Source of the DNA: Anaerolineae bacterium
GTDB lineage: Bacteria > Chloroflexota > Anaerolineae > JAFGEY01
Direction of reading: 5' to 3'
NCBI GenBank assembly: GCA_016783145.1
Contig: JADHXD010000030.1
Coordinates: 1 to 39,815 of the forward strand
Length of the DNA stretch: 39,815 nucleotides
The notes under the pieces are model-generated. The model worked only from the letters and a program-made list of their open reading frames with translations. It made no database searches and was not told where the DNA came from. The first letter of the stretch is position 1. Each line of letters opens with the position of its first letter. Below are positions 17,029 through 25,280 of the stretch, piece after piece. Both the position numbers and the translations under genes were made by a program.

Positions 17029-18137
17029 ATTGCCAACATCTTTTCCGTTGCTTTCAGCCCGTGGCCGGTCAGCACAGACACGATAACCTCATCGCTCTGA
17101 AGTCGCCGCACGTATTTCGAAACCCCTGCGGTCGCTGCAGCAGACGTCGGCTCGATGTAGAATCCCTTCCTGCACATCTGGGTAAGCGATGCTTTGATCT
17201 CTCCCTCACTCACGCTCACGAAATGCCCTCCGCTGTCCCGCACGGCCCGCAGGATCTGCCCCCCTCGGATCGGACTGGTGATCGCGATCCCTTCTGCAAG
17301 GGTATCTCGGGCTGGGATCTCCGGCAAGCTGTCCAGCTTCCCCCGGAACGCTGCGGCCAAGGGAGCACACGCTTCGGCTTGAACCGCGATCAGCTTGGGC
17401 ACCGAGCTCACGATCCCGGCCCCCATCAGCTCTGTGAACCCGAGATATGCGCCCAGCAGCAGGGTGCCGTTGCCTACAGGCAGGATGACTGTGTCAGGAG
17501 ATCTCCACCCCAGTTGCTCGCACACCTCAAAAGCGAACGTCTTGGTCCCGTGAAGGAAAAACGGGTTCCAGGAATGGCTGGCATAGTAGGTGCCCTGTGC
17601 AGCCTCCAGAGCGGCGAGTGCGGTGTCCTGTCGCTCGCCCGGTACCAGGTTCAGGGTCGCCCCATACCGGCGGATCTGTGCCAGCTTGGCGGCTGCGGTA
17701 TGCTCAGGGACATAGATGGCGCACTCGATGCCCGCCACCGCGCTGTAGGCGGCAACCGCGCAGCCCGCATTCCCAGACGAGTCCTCGACGACCCTCTGGA
17801 TGCCCAGTTCCTTGGCTTTGCTCATCAGCACCGACGCGCCGCGGTCCTTGTAGGAACCAGTCGGGAACAGGTGGTCCTGCTTCATCCATACCGGCACACC
17901 GTCAAAGGACACCCGGAGGAGGGGCGTATACCCCTCGTCCAAGGTGACCACATTCGCATCATCGCTGATGGGGATCGCTTCCCTGTAGCGCCACATCGTC
18001 GGTTTGCGCTCAGCGATTTTGTCCAGTGCGAAGACGGGGGCGAACTCGACGTCCAGGAGGTAGCCACAGTCGCACCTCCACCGTGGATCGCACAGAGGGA
18101 ACGCTGACCCGCACTTCCCGCATATGAGCTGGTCCAT
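17025..18137 (-). CDS. Threonine-synthase-like PLP enzyme with N-terminal zinc ribbon
   Basis: A 370-residue fold-type II pyridoxal-phosphate enzyme. The N-terminal CGKC (6-9) and CDCG (22-25) pairs form a zinc ribbon seen in archaeal-type threonine synthases. The PLP lysine is in GSYKDRG (Lys97); DSSGNAG binds the substrate carboxylate, VGNGTLLLG is the phosphate-binding loop region, and TSAAATAG sits near the C-terminus. The usual reaction is O-phospho-L-homoserine to L-threonine; related enzymes of this clade deaminate threonine or use other phospho-amino acids, so the substrate is probable, not proven. Placed 18 bases after the RidA-type gene; RidA proteins remove reactive enamine/imine products of PLP dehydratases, which fits the pairing. 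Overlaps the next reading frame by four bases. Confidence 0.82.
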   Translation of the reverse strand: MDQLICGKCGSAFPLCDPRWRCDCGYLLDVEFAPVFALDKIAERKPTMWRYREAIPISDDANVVTLDEGYTPLLRVSFDGVPVWMKQDHLFPTGSYKDRGASVLMSKAKELGIQRVVEDSSGNAGCAVAAYSAVAGIECAIYVPEHTAAAKLAQIRRYGATLNLVPGERQDTALAALEAAQGTYYASHSWNPFFLHGTKTFAFEVCEQLGWRSPDTVILPVGNGTLLLGAYLGFTELMGAGIVSSVPKLIAVQAEACAPLAAAFRGKLDSLPEIPARDTLAEGIAITSPIRGGQILRAVRDSGGHFVSVSEGEIKASLTQMCRKGFYIEPTSAAATAGVSKYVRRLQSDEVIVSVLTGHGLKATEKMLAI

Positions 18138-18155
18138 TCTCGTTCGCGCCCCTCT

Positions 18156-18542
18156 CTACCGGCTCTCTTTGAGTGCCGCGACCGCCTCGATCTCAACCTG
18201 AAAGCCATAGTGCAGTTCTCTGGTCGGGACAACGGCACGTGCCGGACGATGGTCCCCAAAGAACCTGGCATAGACAGCGTTCACGCGCTCCCACAGCCGG
18301 ATGTCCGAGACATAGACAGTCGTCTTGAGCACGCTGCGGATGCTGCTGCCCGCCGCATCCAGGATCGCCGCTACGTTCTGAAGTGCCTGCTCTGTCTGCT
18401 CCTCAATGGACCCCAGGCGCCTCTCTCCGCTCTGTGGGTCTATCGCCAACTGCCCAGAGACATAGACCGTACGGTCGTGGACGATCGCTTGCGCATAGTG
18501 GCCCGCAGGCCGCGGGGCATTGGGTGTAGATACCTCGAACAC
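18156..18542 (-). CDS. RidA/YjgF family enamine/imine deaminase
   Basis: A 128-residue protein, standard RidA length, with AGHYAQAIVHDRTVYVSGQLAID, EQTEQALQNVAAILDAAGSS and a C-terminal PARAVVPTREL...VEIEAVA block; the arginine of PAR is the substrate-carboxylate ligand. Members are cytosolic trimers that hydrolyse 2-aminoacrylate and related enamines. I start at GTG 18542 because GAGGAGG lies six bases upstream; a GTG ten codons earlier would bury that site. It sits between the cyclase-like and threonine-synthase-like genes in the same operon. Confidence 0.85.
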   Translation of the reverse strand: MFEVSTPNAPRPAGHYAQAIVHDRTVYVSGQLAIDPQSGERRLGSIEEQTEQALQNVAAILDAAGSSIRSVLKTTVYVSDIRLWERVNAVYARFFGDHRPARAVVPTRELHYGFQVEIEAVAALKESR

Positions 18543-18587
18543 GTGTATCCTCCTCAACTGAGCTTCAGACACGAGAGGCGAACTGGA

Positions 18588-19631
18588 TCAGAATCGCCTC
18601 TCCCTCTTTGGGTAGGGCTGGAACGGCGTACGCGGTTCGGTGCTCAGCCAGTCTCCGCTCTTGTCCAGTCGGTGCAGAGAGCGCAACAGGTCCACCGTCA
18701 CCCAGCGACTGGCCTGCGGCCGGGTGCCGTATTCCCACAGCCCGTATGGGCCCTGTGTCCCCATCACAAACGCGACCAGATCCGCCACTCTCTCATCCTC
18801 CAGAGTAGCCCCGACCCGCCAGCACAGATCCAGCACCAACGCCAGGTCAAACCGCGCGTAGAAGGTGAGAAAACCACGTGCAGGCTCTGCCCCGACCAGC
18901 CGAGCGACCTCGAACCCAAGGGATCGTGTCTCGCGTGTTTCCCGTCCAAGCAGCAGGTCAAGCGCACGGCGTGCCTCGGGGCCTTGCTGCCGTGCTGGAT
19001 GCAGCGCCAGACAGACCAGGCTGCCTGTGGTATTGGACCGGCATCCCCATCGCGAGTGCGCCAGGCGGCGATAACCGGCAACATAGCCATAGACACCGGA
19101 GGAGAGCCCGGTTGGCCAGGCGCCATCTGCAAGCCGCTGCCCGAGCAGCCATCGGTAGGCCCGCTCTGCCCGCTGATCCTCTGCATAGCCGCACGCTGCC
19201 AGCGCCCGCAAGGGGATCGCTGTCTGCAAGGGGATCATCGAATACCCCTCGCCATCGTCCCCTGCCTCATCGCTGCCAGGGATCGGCCAGGCGCCGTCCT
19301 CCTCCTGCCGTGAGAAAACGTACTCGGCACCACGCTGCACAGCAGCGTTGCCCGTCCCCAATCCAAGATGCCCCAGCCGCATGAGCGCCAGACAGGTCAC
19401 CCGCAGTGGGCCACCCTGCCAGGTGACGTTGTCCGCCCGCCATGACCCGTCCGGGTCCTGCCGCCTGAGCAGCTCGGCGACAAGCGGATCCTGATCCCGG
19501 AGGGCAAGCAGCTCTTGGACCTCTGGATCGGACTCTGGCCGCTGGAGCAGTTCCCGCAACACGAGTAAGCGCAGGCAAGGAGAAGGGTCTGCCAGCAGCA
19601 GCGGCAGTCGAGCACGGGATACCTGCGTCAC
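18588..19631 (-). CDS. Squalene/prenyl-cyclase-like alpha-alpha barrel protein
   Basis: A 347-residue protein made of paired helices with QW-like repeats: LLRRQDPDGSWRADN, VFSRQEEDGAWPIPG, LLGQRLADGAWPTG and VMGTQGPYGLWEYG. This is the half-barrel of the prenyltransferase/squalene oxidase repeat family. It is about half the length of a full squalene-hopene cyclase and shows no DXDD protonation motif, so an enzymatic cyclase role is doubtful; stand-alone members are common in Chloroflexota with unknown substrates. The GTG start overlaps the tandem UvrA stop (GTGA), indicating tight coupling. No signal peptide. Confidence 0.72.
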   Translation of the reverse strand: MTQVSRARLPLLLADPSPCLRLLVLRELLQRPESDPEVQELLALRDQDPLVAELLRRQDPDGSWRADNVTWQGGPLRVTCLALMRLGHLGLGTGNAAVQRGAEYVFSRQEEDGAWPIPGSDEAGDDGEGYSMIPLQTAIPLRALAACGYAEDQRAERAYRWLLGQRLADGAWPTGLSSGVYGYVAGYRRLAHSRWGCRSNTTGSLVCLALHPARQQGPEARRALDLLLGRETRETRSLGFEVARLVGAEPARGFLTFYARFDLALVLDLCWRVGATLEDERVADLVAFVMGTQGPYGLWEYGTRPQASRWVTVDLLRSLHRLDKSGDWLSTEPRTPFQPYPKRERRF

Positions 19632-22600
19632 CGCGCCGCCTCCAGCAAGCTTCTCAGGTACGGCCCTGTGGGCGTGTCTCCCGCAGCAACCACTTCCGGA
19701 GGGCCTGCTGCGATGACTCGCCCTCCATCCGGTCCACCTCCTGGACCCAATTCAATGAGCCAATCGCACGCTGCGAGCACGTGTGGGTGGTGCTCGATCA
19801 CGATCACCGTGTTTCGTTCAGCCGGGCTCCGCCCTTCCTTGACCAGTCTCTGCATCACGCCTATCAGCCGCGCCACATCCTCCAGGTGTTGGCCCACCGT
19901 TGGCTCGTCCAGGATGTAGAGCGTCTGGGGGGACGTGCGCCTGCACAGCTCTTTGACGATCTTTAGTCGCTGAACTTCACCTCCGGAGAGAGCATATCCC
20001 GGCTGTCGGAGGACCAAGTACCCCAGTCCGACCTCGCGCGCGGTTGCCAGAGGACGGGCAAGCCTGTCCTCATCGCCAAACAGATCGTAGGCCTGGTCTA
20101 GCGTCAGAGAAAAGGCGTCGGGCAGAGCCACTCCCTGCAAGCTGACCTCCCAAGCCTCGGGGCGATATCCCGTGCCACGGCAGGCCTCGCACACGTTGTG
20201 GACCTGCGGCAGGAACCCCATATCGATGCTGATCGAACCGCTGCCACGACAGACCGAGCAGTGCAGTCCCAGCCGATCCGCATCCAGGCCCAACGCTTGT
20301 GCGTCCTCGCCACGAGCATAGAGGGCGTGCAGCGGCCCGCGCAGCGAGAGATAGCTGGCCGGGCTGTGCACGCCTCGCTTGGCTTGATCGACAAGGACCA
20401 CGCGTGCTGGCGCGCCTTCGATCGCCTGGTGCGCTCCGGGCTCGATCTCTTCATAGGCCACCGAGGTTGTCTGCTTCTCGGGCGCCAGTGCCCGCCCCAA
20501 CGTATCGATCAGCAGTGTGCTCTTGCCGGAACCAGACACCCCACACACACCGACCAGCACGCCCAGTGGGAACTGGACGTCTATGCCACAAAGGTTGTTG
20601 GCCCTGGCTCCTCGGACCATCATCCAGTCTTGTGGGTCGCGGCGCGGGCCAATCGCGAGCCGTCTTTCACCGCGCAGCCAGCGAGCCGTCACCGTGTCGG
20701 CGGCTGCGACCTCCTCAGGCGTACCCTGGGCCACGATCTGGCCTCCGGAGACACCCGCTCCCGGCCCCATATCGACAAGATGGTCCGCGGCGCGAATCAC
20801 CTCAGGATCGTGCTCAACCACAATGACCGTGTTCCCCTCGCTGCACAGTTCACCCAGCACCGCCACCAGGGCATCGACCTCAGAGGGATGCAGTCCGCGC
20901 GTCGGTTCGTCCAGCAGCACGGTCAGCGAGGTGAGGCCGCTGCCCAGCAGCCCAGCCAGGGTGATCCTCTGCGCTTCCCCGGCAGAAAAGCTGGCTGCCG
21001 GTCGGTTCAGGTGCAGATATCCCAGGCCTACCCGCAGCAGGAAACGCAGCCGCCTGAGCAGAGTACGCAGGTTTGCCTCCACCAGGGCCGGGACACGATC
21101 CCTCAGACCCTCCAGTACCTGATTCAGGCGCGACAGAGGCATCTCGCTCAAGCCAAGCATCTCAAACCCGTTCAGCGTCACAGACGCATACTCGGCGCGC
21201 AGTCCGGCCCCTTGACAGTCTGGGCATACCAGCGTGTCCGTATACGTCCCACCCACGTCCCAGTCACCGATCCACCCGTAAAAGCCAGGGAACTTGCTCA
21301 CCCTGGTATGTGTACGTCCAGCACGGCTGTGGAAAACCATGCGCATCGACTCAGGATCACCGAACAGAAATGCGTGCTGAGCCTCGGGGGACATCTCGCG
21401 CCACGGTGTGGTCGCCGGGTCAAAGCCGTACCGCTCCCCCAAGGCAAGCACTTCATAGTAGCCGCCGTTGAATGGCTGGCACAGGTAACCCTTGGGGAAA
21501 AACCCTGGCGAGTACATCGCGCCACCGCACAGCGGATCTTCGGGACGAATGATCAGCTTGTCCGGGTTGGGCTTGCGCAGGGTCCCCACGCCATTGCACG
21601 TCAGGCAGGCAGCCGCATAGTGGCTCGGGTTGAAATGTCGAGGCTGAGCCAGTGCTGCGGTCGCCTGGCACTCAGGACAGCGCCACTCGTCAGGGCCGCG
21701 CGTCATCATCGCTCCACATTCCTGGCAGCGCCGCTCGCCGACCCAGGCCATCAATGCCGCCAGGTGATAGGAGAGCTCTGTCACCGTGCCCACGCTGGAA
21801 CGCCGCGCATGCATGCGCCGGCCCGGAATGACGGTGACAGCGACTCCCAGCCCACTCACCGACGCCACAGGCGCTTCTGGGCCTTCCCTGGTGCCTTGCC
21901 GTTCGTATATGGAGAGACTCTCCAGAAACCGCCGCCTGGCCTCGGCCTCCAGCACGTCGGACACCAGGCAGGACTTGCCTGAACCGGATACACCGGTGAC
22001 CACGGTCAGCATCCCTTTTGGAAAGTCGACGTCCACTTCCCGCAGGTTGTGTGCGCGCGCGCCGCGAATAGAGATCTGCGCCTTCTGAGCCATCGGCTCT
22101 CGGGACTGCGCGGCAAGGGGCTGGATCTGAGCCTCTTCACGCAGTGCTTGCCCGGTGATCGAGCCTGCCTCCCGGAGCAGCCCATCCGGCGGCCCTGCGT
22201 ACAACACGTGTCCTCCTGCAGGACCCGCACCGGGACCCAGATCGATCACCCAGTCCGCAGCACGGATGACGTCGGCATTGTGCTCCACAACGATGACCGT
22301 GGCCCCAGTGCGCACAAGGCGGTCCAGCACCTTCAGAAGCCCAGCCACATCTTGTGGGTGCAGTCCTGTCGACGGCTCGTCCAGGATCAACATGCTCTCT
22401 GTCAGGGAGCGCTTCCCGAGGAACTTGGCCAGTTTGACGCGCTGCGCCTCCCCTCCGGAGAGCGTGGGCGAAGGCTGCCCAAGATGGAGATAGCCAAGAC
22501 CGATGTCGACCATAGCCCGCAGAAGCCGCCGTGCAGTCCGCCGGCTCCGATCCGACAGCCTCGCATCCTCTGTCAGCAAAGAGGCAGCCTCTGCGATGCT

Positions 22601-24517
22601 CAGATCGTAGAAATCGGCGATGGAAAGAAGGCGGTCACCATACGCCACTCGCGCGCTGAGCACCTCATCGGAGAATCGCTGTCCCTCGCAATCCGCGCAA
22701 GGGATCCAGGTCGAAGGCAGATAGCGCATCTGCACCTCAACTGCGCCGATCCCCTTACACGTCGGGCAGGCACCTTCCGGACGGTTGAAAGAAAAGTGCG
22801 AGGGAGACAGGTCGGTAGCGGCGGCAAAGCTATCCCGGATGATGTCGGAGAGCTTGGTGTAGGTAGCCGGGTTTGAGCGCGGATTACGGCCGATGGGTGA
22901 CTGGTCGACCATCACAGGCTTGAGCACCTGTCCTTGGACCGCTTGGCAGCCGACCGGCTCACCCGCGACCAGCGAGGCCGCCAACACATCCTCCACGAAC
23001 GTGCTCTTGCCCGACCCGGACACCCCTGTGATCACGGTCAGGCGACCGAGAGGAAGGCGGATATCGACATTCTGCAGATTGCGAAGGCTCGCCCCCCGAA
23101 CCACCAGGAAGCGATCTGCTCTGGGTCGGCCCTGAGGGATCTGTACGCGCTCCCGCAGGCTAAAGTATCGTCCGGTGGCGGTGTTGGCACGCCAGAGCTC
23201 GGCGGGAGTGCCGCCAAACACCACCCGGCCGCCCTGCCTTCCAGCTCCGGGGCCGAGATCGATGGCCCAGTCTGCGGCGGCGGCAGCCACACGATCGTGC
23301 TCGATGTACACGACAGGACCCGGCAGGTCGCGGAAAGCGGGAAGCAATCGGGCCACGTCCGCGGGATGCTGGCCGATCGTGGGCTCATCCAGGATGTGCA
23401 GCAGGTCTTCGAGCCGGCTCGTTAGTGCAACGGCCAGTCGAACGCGCTGCGATTCGCCGCGTGACAGTGTCGGCGAGGGCCGGTTCAGAGAGACGTACCC
23501 CAGGCCCACGCGATCCAGGGCGTCGAGCCGGCGTCCGATCTCGCTCAGCAGGCGTGTGGCTGTCGCGGGGAGACCAGTGTCTGCAAAGAGAGTGCGCGCA
23601 TCCTCTACTGGCTGCGCCAACAGCTCCGGCAGACGCAGCCCACCCCAGCGGACAGACGCTGCCTGTGGATGCAGGCCCGTCTCGCCACACTCAGCGCAGC
23701 CGGCGCCGCCACAGCGCGGACACGGAGTGTGAAAATGTACGGGTTCGAGATCCCCAAACCAGGCCCCACAGGCCGCGCAGACCGGTGCGCGGGAGAGGGT
23801 TTGCTCCTCCCCATCGTCGCGCCGCAGGGCAACCGCGCTCGCGCCAAGAGACCACGCCGCGCGTACCGTCTCCCGGATCTGGCCCACCGGTCGCGCGCCT
23901 GCCAGATGCGCGAGCTCAACCTCCAGATCGTGCTTCGCGGTCGGGTCCAGAGGATCGCCACGCCAGGTCTGTCCGTTCACGCGCAGCCGCGCCAAGCCAA
24001 ACTCCCGAGCCAGCAATTCGAGCAGCGACCGGTGGCTGCCCTGAGCACCGCAGAGCAGGGGAGCGCAGATCACCAGGCCGCCCTGCTCGGCCCAGGCGGC
24101 CGCTCGCTCAACGATCTCATCCTCGGTGAATACGGACAGCCGCTTCCCACAGCGTGAGCAGCGCCTCTCCCCAAAGCGCGCGTAGAGCAAGCGCAAGAAG
24201 GGATGCAGGCCCGAAGCCGTTGCCAGCGTCGAGGCGGGGTTGCGGTTGAGCAGGTTTTGACCTACGGCCACCGCTGGCCCGAGACCCACGATCGAGTCCA
24301 CCTTGGCCGGGGAGAGCCGCAGGCTGCTGGAGCCAACGGCAAAGATCTCCAGGAAACGTCGACGCGCTTCTTGATACAGCGTGTCAAAGACGAGGGATGT
24401 CTTGCCCGATCCGGAAACACCTGTGACGACGGTCAGGCCATCGCCAAACTTGACATCGATCCCCTGCAAGTTGTGCTCGCGGGCACCCTGGATCTGGATT
24501 CTCACTTGGACGCTCAC
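19628..24517 (-). CDS. Tandem (double-length) UvrA-like ABC ATPase with four nucleotide-binding domains
   Basis: A 1629-residue chain made of two consecutive UvrA protomers (about 1-800 and 811-1629), where UvrA is normally ~950 residues and dimeric. Four Walker A motifs GVSGSGK lie near 33, 498, 842 and 1326; four signature motifs at 351 (LSRGESQR), 686 (LSGGEAQR), 1177 (FSAGEAQR) and 1510 (LSGGEVQR); four Walker B DEP motifs at 377, 713, 1203 and 1537. The canonical DNA-contact zinc modules are present in both halves (Cys584/587/607/610 and 1420/1423/1443/1446). Half one keeps a region like the UvrB-binding domain (128-240) but lacks the insertion domain; half two shows the reverse. UvrA finds DNA lesions for excision repair; double and UvrB-less paralogues have been tied to tolerance of DNA-binding drugs. 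GTG start; 15 bases after the GNAT gene. Confidence 0.93.
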   Translation of the reverse strand: MSVQVRIQIQGAREHNLQGIDVKFGDGLTVVTGVSGSGKTSLVFDTLYQEARRRFLEIFAVGSSSLRLSPAKVDSIVGLGPAVAVGQNLLNRNPASTLATASGLHPFLRLLYARFGERRCSRCGKRLSVFTEDEIVERAAAWAEQGGLVICAPLLCGAQGSHRSLLELLAREFGLARLRVNGQTWRGDPLDPTAKHDLEVELAHLAGARPVGQIRETVRAAWSLGASAVALRRDDGEEQTLSRAPVCAACGAWFGDLEPVHFHTPCPRCGGAGCAECGETGLHPQAASVRWGGLRLPELLAQPVEDARTLFADTGLPATATRLLSEIGRRLDALDRVGLGYVSLNRPSPTLSRGESQRVRLAVALTSRLEDLLHILDEPTIGQHPADVARLLPAFRDLPGPVVYIEHDRVAAAAADWAIDLGPGAGRQGGRVVFGGTPAELWRANTATGRYFSLRERVQIPQGRPRADRFLVVRGASLRNLQNVDIRLPLGRLTVITGVSGSGKSTFVEDVLAASLVAGEPVGCQAVQGQVLKPVMVDQSPIGRNPRSNPATYTKLSDIIRDSFAAATDLSPSHFSFNRPEGACPTCKGIGAVEVQMRYLPSTWIPCADCEGQRFSDEVLSARVAYGDRLLSIADFYDLSIAEAASLLTEDARLSDRSRRTARRLLRAMVDIGLGYLHLGQPSPTLSGGEAQRVKLAKFLGKRSLTESMLILDEPSTGLHPQDVAGLLKVLDRLVRTGATVIVVEHNADVIRAADWVIDLGPGAGPAGGHVLYAGPPDGLLREAGSITGQALREEAQIQPLAAQSREPMAQKAQISIRGARAHNLREVDVDFPKGMLTVVTGVSGSGKSCLVSDVLEAEARRRFLESLSIYERQGTREGPEAPVASVSGLGVAVTVIPGRRMHARRSSVGTVTELSYHLAALMAWVGERRCQECGAMMTRGPDEWRCPECQATAALAQPRHFNPSHYAAACLTCNGVGTLRKPNPDKLIIRPEDPLCGGAMYSPGFFPKGYLCQPFNGGYYEVLALGERYGFDPATTPWREMSPEAQHAFLFGDPESMRMVFHSRAGRTHTRVSKFPGFYGWIGDWDVGGTYTDTLVCPDCQGAGLRAEYASVTLNGFEMLGLSEMPLSRLNQVLEGLRDRVPALVEANLRTLLRRLRFLLRVGLGYLHLNRPAASFSAGEAQRITLAGLLGSGLTSLTVLLDEPTRGLHPSEVDALVAVLGELCSEGNTVIVVEHDPEVIRAADHLVDMGPGAGVSGGQIVAQGTPEEVAAADTVTARWLRGERRLAIGPRRDPQDWMMVRGARANNLCGIDVQFPLGVLVGVCGVSGSGKSTLLIDTLGRALAPEKQTTSVAYEEIEPGAHQAIEGAPARVVLVDQAKRGVHSPASYLSLRGPLHALYARGEDAQALGLDADRLGLHCSVCRGSGSISIDMGFLPQVHNVCEACRGTGYRPEAWEVSLQGVALPDAFSLTLDQAYDLFGDEDRLARPLATAREVGLGYLVLRQPGYALSGGEVQRLKIVKELCRRTSPQTLYILDEPTVGQHLEDVARLIGVMQRLVKEGRSPAERNTVIVIEHHPHVLAACDWLIELGPGGGPDGGRVIAAGPPEVVAAGDTPTGPYLRSLLEAAR

Positions 24518-24532
24518 ACCTGACTCTGCCTG

Positions 24533-25045
24533 TCACGTTGAGGTTGGCACGTTGTCGGAACTCACAAGGGAGAGCTCCAGGTACGTCGCCCCGGCAATCG
24601 GATTGTATCGATAGGGCGCGATCTCTGCAAAGCCCATGGACGCGTACAGCACCCGCGCCGCTTCCATGGATGGAACGGTGTCCAACCGCATTCGCAGGTA
24701 CCCACTCCCCTTTGCTTCTCTCACGACCGCATGGGTCAGCGCTCGACCCATCCCCGAGCCTCGAAGCGGAGGGCGAACGTAAAGTCTCTTCATCTCACAG
24801 GCTTTGCCATCCAACGCCCTCAGCGCAACGCATCCCGCCGGTTGGCCCTCGTGCAGAGCAAGCAGCAGCGCTCCGCCGGGTGGAGCGTACTCGCCAGGAA
24901 GATGCGCCAGCTCTCGCTCAAAGTCCTGGGAGCCCAGGTCAAAGCCCAACGAGCTGGCATATTCCGCCAAGAGCACGCGCACCAGACTCAGATGCCGGGC
25001 GCCTTCAGCGTGGACGATCTGGAAGCTTATCTCCGAGCGAACCAA
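24533..25045 (-). CDS. GNAT family N-acetyltransferase
   Basis: A 170-residue acetyl-CoA-dependent acetyltransferase. The core shows GGALLLALHEGQPAGCVALRAL (beta strands), EMKRLYVRPPLRGSGMGRAL (strand 4 and the R-x-x-G-x-G/A acetyl-CoA loop), LRMRLDT and AARVLYASMGFAEIAPYRYNP. The substrate is unknown; close relatives act on small molecules or protein N-termini. The TTG start at 25045 is preferred because GGGGAGG precedes it at normal spacing; longer in-frame ATG starts exist up to 25102. First gene after the strong promoter at 25145-25173 and 15 bases ahead of the tandem UvrA, so the two are surely co-expressed. Confidence 0.8.
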   Translation of the reverse strand: MVRSEISFQIVHAEGARHLSLVRVLLAEYASSLGFDLGSQDFERELAHLPGEYAPPGGALLLALHEGQPAGCVALRALDGKACEMKRLYVRPPLRGSGMGRALTHAVVREAKGSGYLRMRLDTVPSMEAARVLYASMGFAEIAPYRYNPIAGATYLELSLVSSDNVPTST

Positions 25046-25144
25046 CGAGACCTCCCCGGAACGCGGTCTCGACTGCGGTGGCCCGCGTCGCATCGGGTAC
25101 AAGCAGGAAATAGGCTCGGAACAGAAAGCGGCAGGACCGGTGCA

Positions 25145-25173
25145 ATTGTACGTTGACAGGCGAGAAATGTCAA
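25145..25173 (-). promoter_or_regulatory. Strong sigmaA-type promoter of the GNAT-UvrA operon
   Basis: On the minus strand TTGACA (25168-25173), exactly 17 bases, then TACAAT (25145-25150). It gives a leader of about 90 bases before the TTG start at 25045. It begins just after the terminator of the upstream membrane-protein gene, so this unit is transcriptionally insulated. Confidence 0.8.
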
Positions 25174-25197
25174 GGACTTACAGTCCGCCCGGCTGCA

Positions 25198-25247
25198 TGC
25201 AAAAAGGCCTGGATTCCCAGAGCCTCGCACGGGGAGTCCAGGCCTTT
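25198..25247 (-). terminator. Intrinsic terminator after the four-repeat membrane protein gene
   Basis: The arms at 25203-25218 and 25232-25247 pair over 16 positions with a single G-U, around a 13-base loop. On the minus strand the stem is followed by TTTTT. It lies 33 bases after the stop at 25281. The A-run/T-run symmetry would also let it work weakly on the plus strand. Confidence 0.88.
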
Positions 25248-25280
25248 CCTGATGGGCAGGCAGAGGGCGCGGCTGAGCCT

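Noticed and set aside
17061-19313. Long plus-strand frames (about 350 codons each) opposite the threonine-synthase-like, RidA and cyclase-like genes
   Set aside because: Antisense shadows of recognisable proteins, without motifs or ribosome sites.
20198-21982. A 594-codon plus-strand open frame opposite the tandem UvrA
   Set aside because: It is an antisense shadow of a highly conserved ATPase in high-GC DNA; composition is rich in Arg, Gln and His with no domain, and there is no ribosome site.
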